Shown here piece by piece: positions 5,401-5,987 of a stretch of DNA of 5,987 bases. Position 1 is the stretch's first letter; each line of letters starts with the position of its first letter. The DNA is from an uncultured Bacilli bacterium (GTDB lineage Bacteria > Bacillota_I > Bacilli_A > RFN20 > CAG-826): positions 1-5,987 of the forward strand of contig CALVMF010000066.1 of assembly GCA_944342125.1 (NCBI GenBank). The letters are read 5' to 3'. The position numbers were made by a program, and so were the translations under genes. Below the pieces are notes generated by a model. It was given only the letters and a program-made list of their open reading frames with translations. It was not told the DNA's origin and ran no database searches.

Positions 5401-5681
5401 ACTTCTTCATAAATGATATATGGATTTGCCTTTATCTATTGAATTACAACTTTCTTCATATCATTTTCGGTAGCTTCTAGGTGCTCACTTAGGTGTTGAT
5501 CGCCATCCAACGTAGATATCACTTCCAAATCGTAAGGTAAAGTAACTAAAGTAAAACTGTTAGTAATTCTAAAGGCTTCTTTTCCATGCTCGCAAATAAT
5601 TTGTGGTATGCCATAGCCCAATTTTGCAATTTTAAGAATGATTATAGAAGAAAAAGAATTCTTTTTATCTAAGGGTATTCC
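5388..5681 (-). pseudogene. AlbA_2-family regulator, C-terminal half (copy 2), nonsense-interrupted
   Basis: The minus frame starting at GGA (5681) reads GIPLDKKNSFSSIIILKIAK, then LGYGIPQIICEHGKEAF and VTLPYDLEV. It aligns along its length with copy 1 (GISTPRN, TGYGVPEVL, VSIPYDAEV). It continues through a degenerate linker (SEHLEATENDMKK) to an amber TAG at 5438-5436. Past the stop, in the same frame, IKANPYIIYEEVSSK matches IKSNPYVSQEALAKL of the copy 1 winged helix, and then TAA (5390-5388) ends it. The winged helix is thus cut after its first helix, where the recombinase remnant begins. Upstream, TAG at 5696-5694 closes the frame and the AlbA_2 domain is missing. An ATG at 5621 inside the conserved GYGIP segment (ATG read from TTGGGCTATGGC only out of frame; the in-frame start there is TTG) is not a credible start. 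Confidence 0.75.
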
Positions 5682-5829
5682 CTTTGTTTTCTCCTACTTT
5701 CGTATCTGTTTTCATCAGTTCAACAATAATGTTAGTTAAATTCGTTAAAAGAACTGCATCATTTAAAAAAGGAAATTTAATTTTTCTAAAAACGGCTCTA
5801 AATTTTGCTAATTTATAAAATATTGGGGT
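5665..5829 (-). pseudogene. Unrecognised protein C-terminal fragment
   Basis: Between TAA (5832-5830) and TAA (5667-5665) the minus strand is open for 54 codons and reads KLAKFRAVFRKIKFPFL, NDAVLLTNLTNIIVELMK, TDTKVGENKGNTLR. The alternation of basic and hydrophobic residues with a helix-like middle looks like real coding sequence. There is no start codon near the open end. Sense continues beyond the first stop (KPNVTAK before TAA 5832-5830), suggesting a nonsense-broken gene. Its last residues overlap the first residues of AlbA_2 copy 2 in another frame, so one of them was joined here by recombination. I do not recognise the family. Confidence 0.4.
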
Positions 5830-5867
5830 TTACTTTGCAGTTACATTTGGCTTTCAAATATGAAATA

Positions 5868-5987
5868 TTATAATTCATCCATCAACAAGAAATCTTCAAG
5901 TCTAATATGTCGTACCGTAGATGTTGAATAATCTATTGCATCATTTGTTATTAATATTTTTTGATTGCTATTATCCAAATTAGAAAA
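5868..5987 (-). CDS. Unrecognised protein, C-terminal end, runs off the window
   Basis: From the right edge the minus strand is open for 39 codons to TAA (5870-5868). It reads FSNLDNSNQKILITNDA, IDYSTSTVRHIRLEDFL and LMDEL. The composition is protein-like, and the stretch TNDAIDYSTSTVRHIRLEDF looks like a conserved motif, but I cannot name a family from it. The gene body lies outside the window. It may be the upstream part of the same broken gene as the fragment ending at 5665, since both point the same way with only about 40 nt of stop-containing sequence between them. Confidence 0.45.
   Translation of the reverse strand, partial: FSNLDNSNQKILITNDAIDYSTSTVRHIRLEDFLLMDEL

Overview
The window is very AT-rich and looks like a chromosomal stretch of a low-GC Firmicute/Bacilli-type bacterium (gut Erysipelotrichales, RF39-like or Clostridia). 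The signs are strong AGGAGG-type ribosome sites, sigma-A-like promoters, A/T-ending codons and family-level resemblances. Trp is read from TGG and the one large gene has no internal TGA, so nothing suggests a recoded mycoplasma-type genetic code. The exact lineage cannot be set from this sequence alone.

Layout. (1) The left edge holds the first 21 codons of an AlbA_2-domain (COG2865-type) DNA-binding/ATP-binding regulator on the minus strand. It has a promoter whose -35 box and spacer are built from three perfect 12-bp tandem repeats. (2) About 480 bp of divergent intergenic DNA follows. It holds a 24-bp imperfect dyad, and an extended -10 promoter with a palindrome at the -35 position. (3) The only complete gene, 622-3951, encodes a 1109-residue one-piece ABC transporter: MacB/FtsX-type ATPase, four membrane helices and an unusually large (about 620-residue) outer domain. 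It appears monocistronic, with its own promoter and a bidirectional terminator.

(4) From about 3990 to the right edge the DNA is a graveyard of gene ends and fragments. There is a frameshifted C-terminal remnant of an O6-alkylguanine-DNA alkyltransferase (PCHRV active site kept), then a strong palindrome. Next come the tail of an unrecognised plus-strand gene with its terminator, a cluster of 14-bp CTAGTAG repeats (four direct, one inverted), a minus-strand terminator, and a segment able to form competing hairpins. (5) The minus strand from 5136 to 4723 is the C-terminal half of a second AlbA_2-family protein (GYG(V/I)P segment, tandem DTEN linker, winged helix). It is followed by the C-terminal coiled coil of a large serine recombinase (5400-5121), and then by a third AlbA_2-family tail (5681-5388) broken by an amber stop. 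Two further unrecognised C-terminal fragments fill the right edge.

The window therefore carries pieces of three paralogous AlbA_2 regulators, two of them decayed and separated by a recombinase remnant. This points to a mobile-element hot spot with repeated insertion and deletion next to a conserved transporter gene. Most right-hand calls are remnants recognised by eye and need a protein database search.
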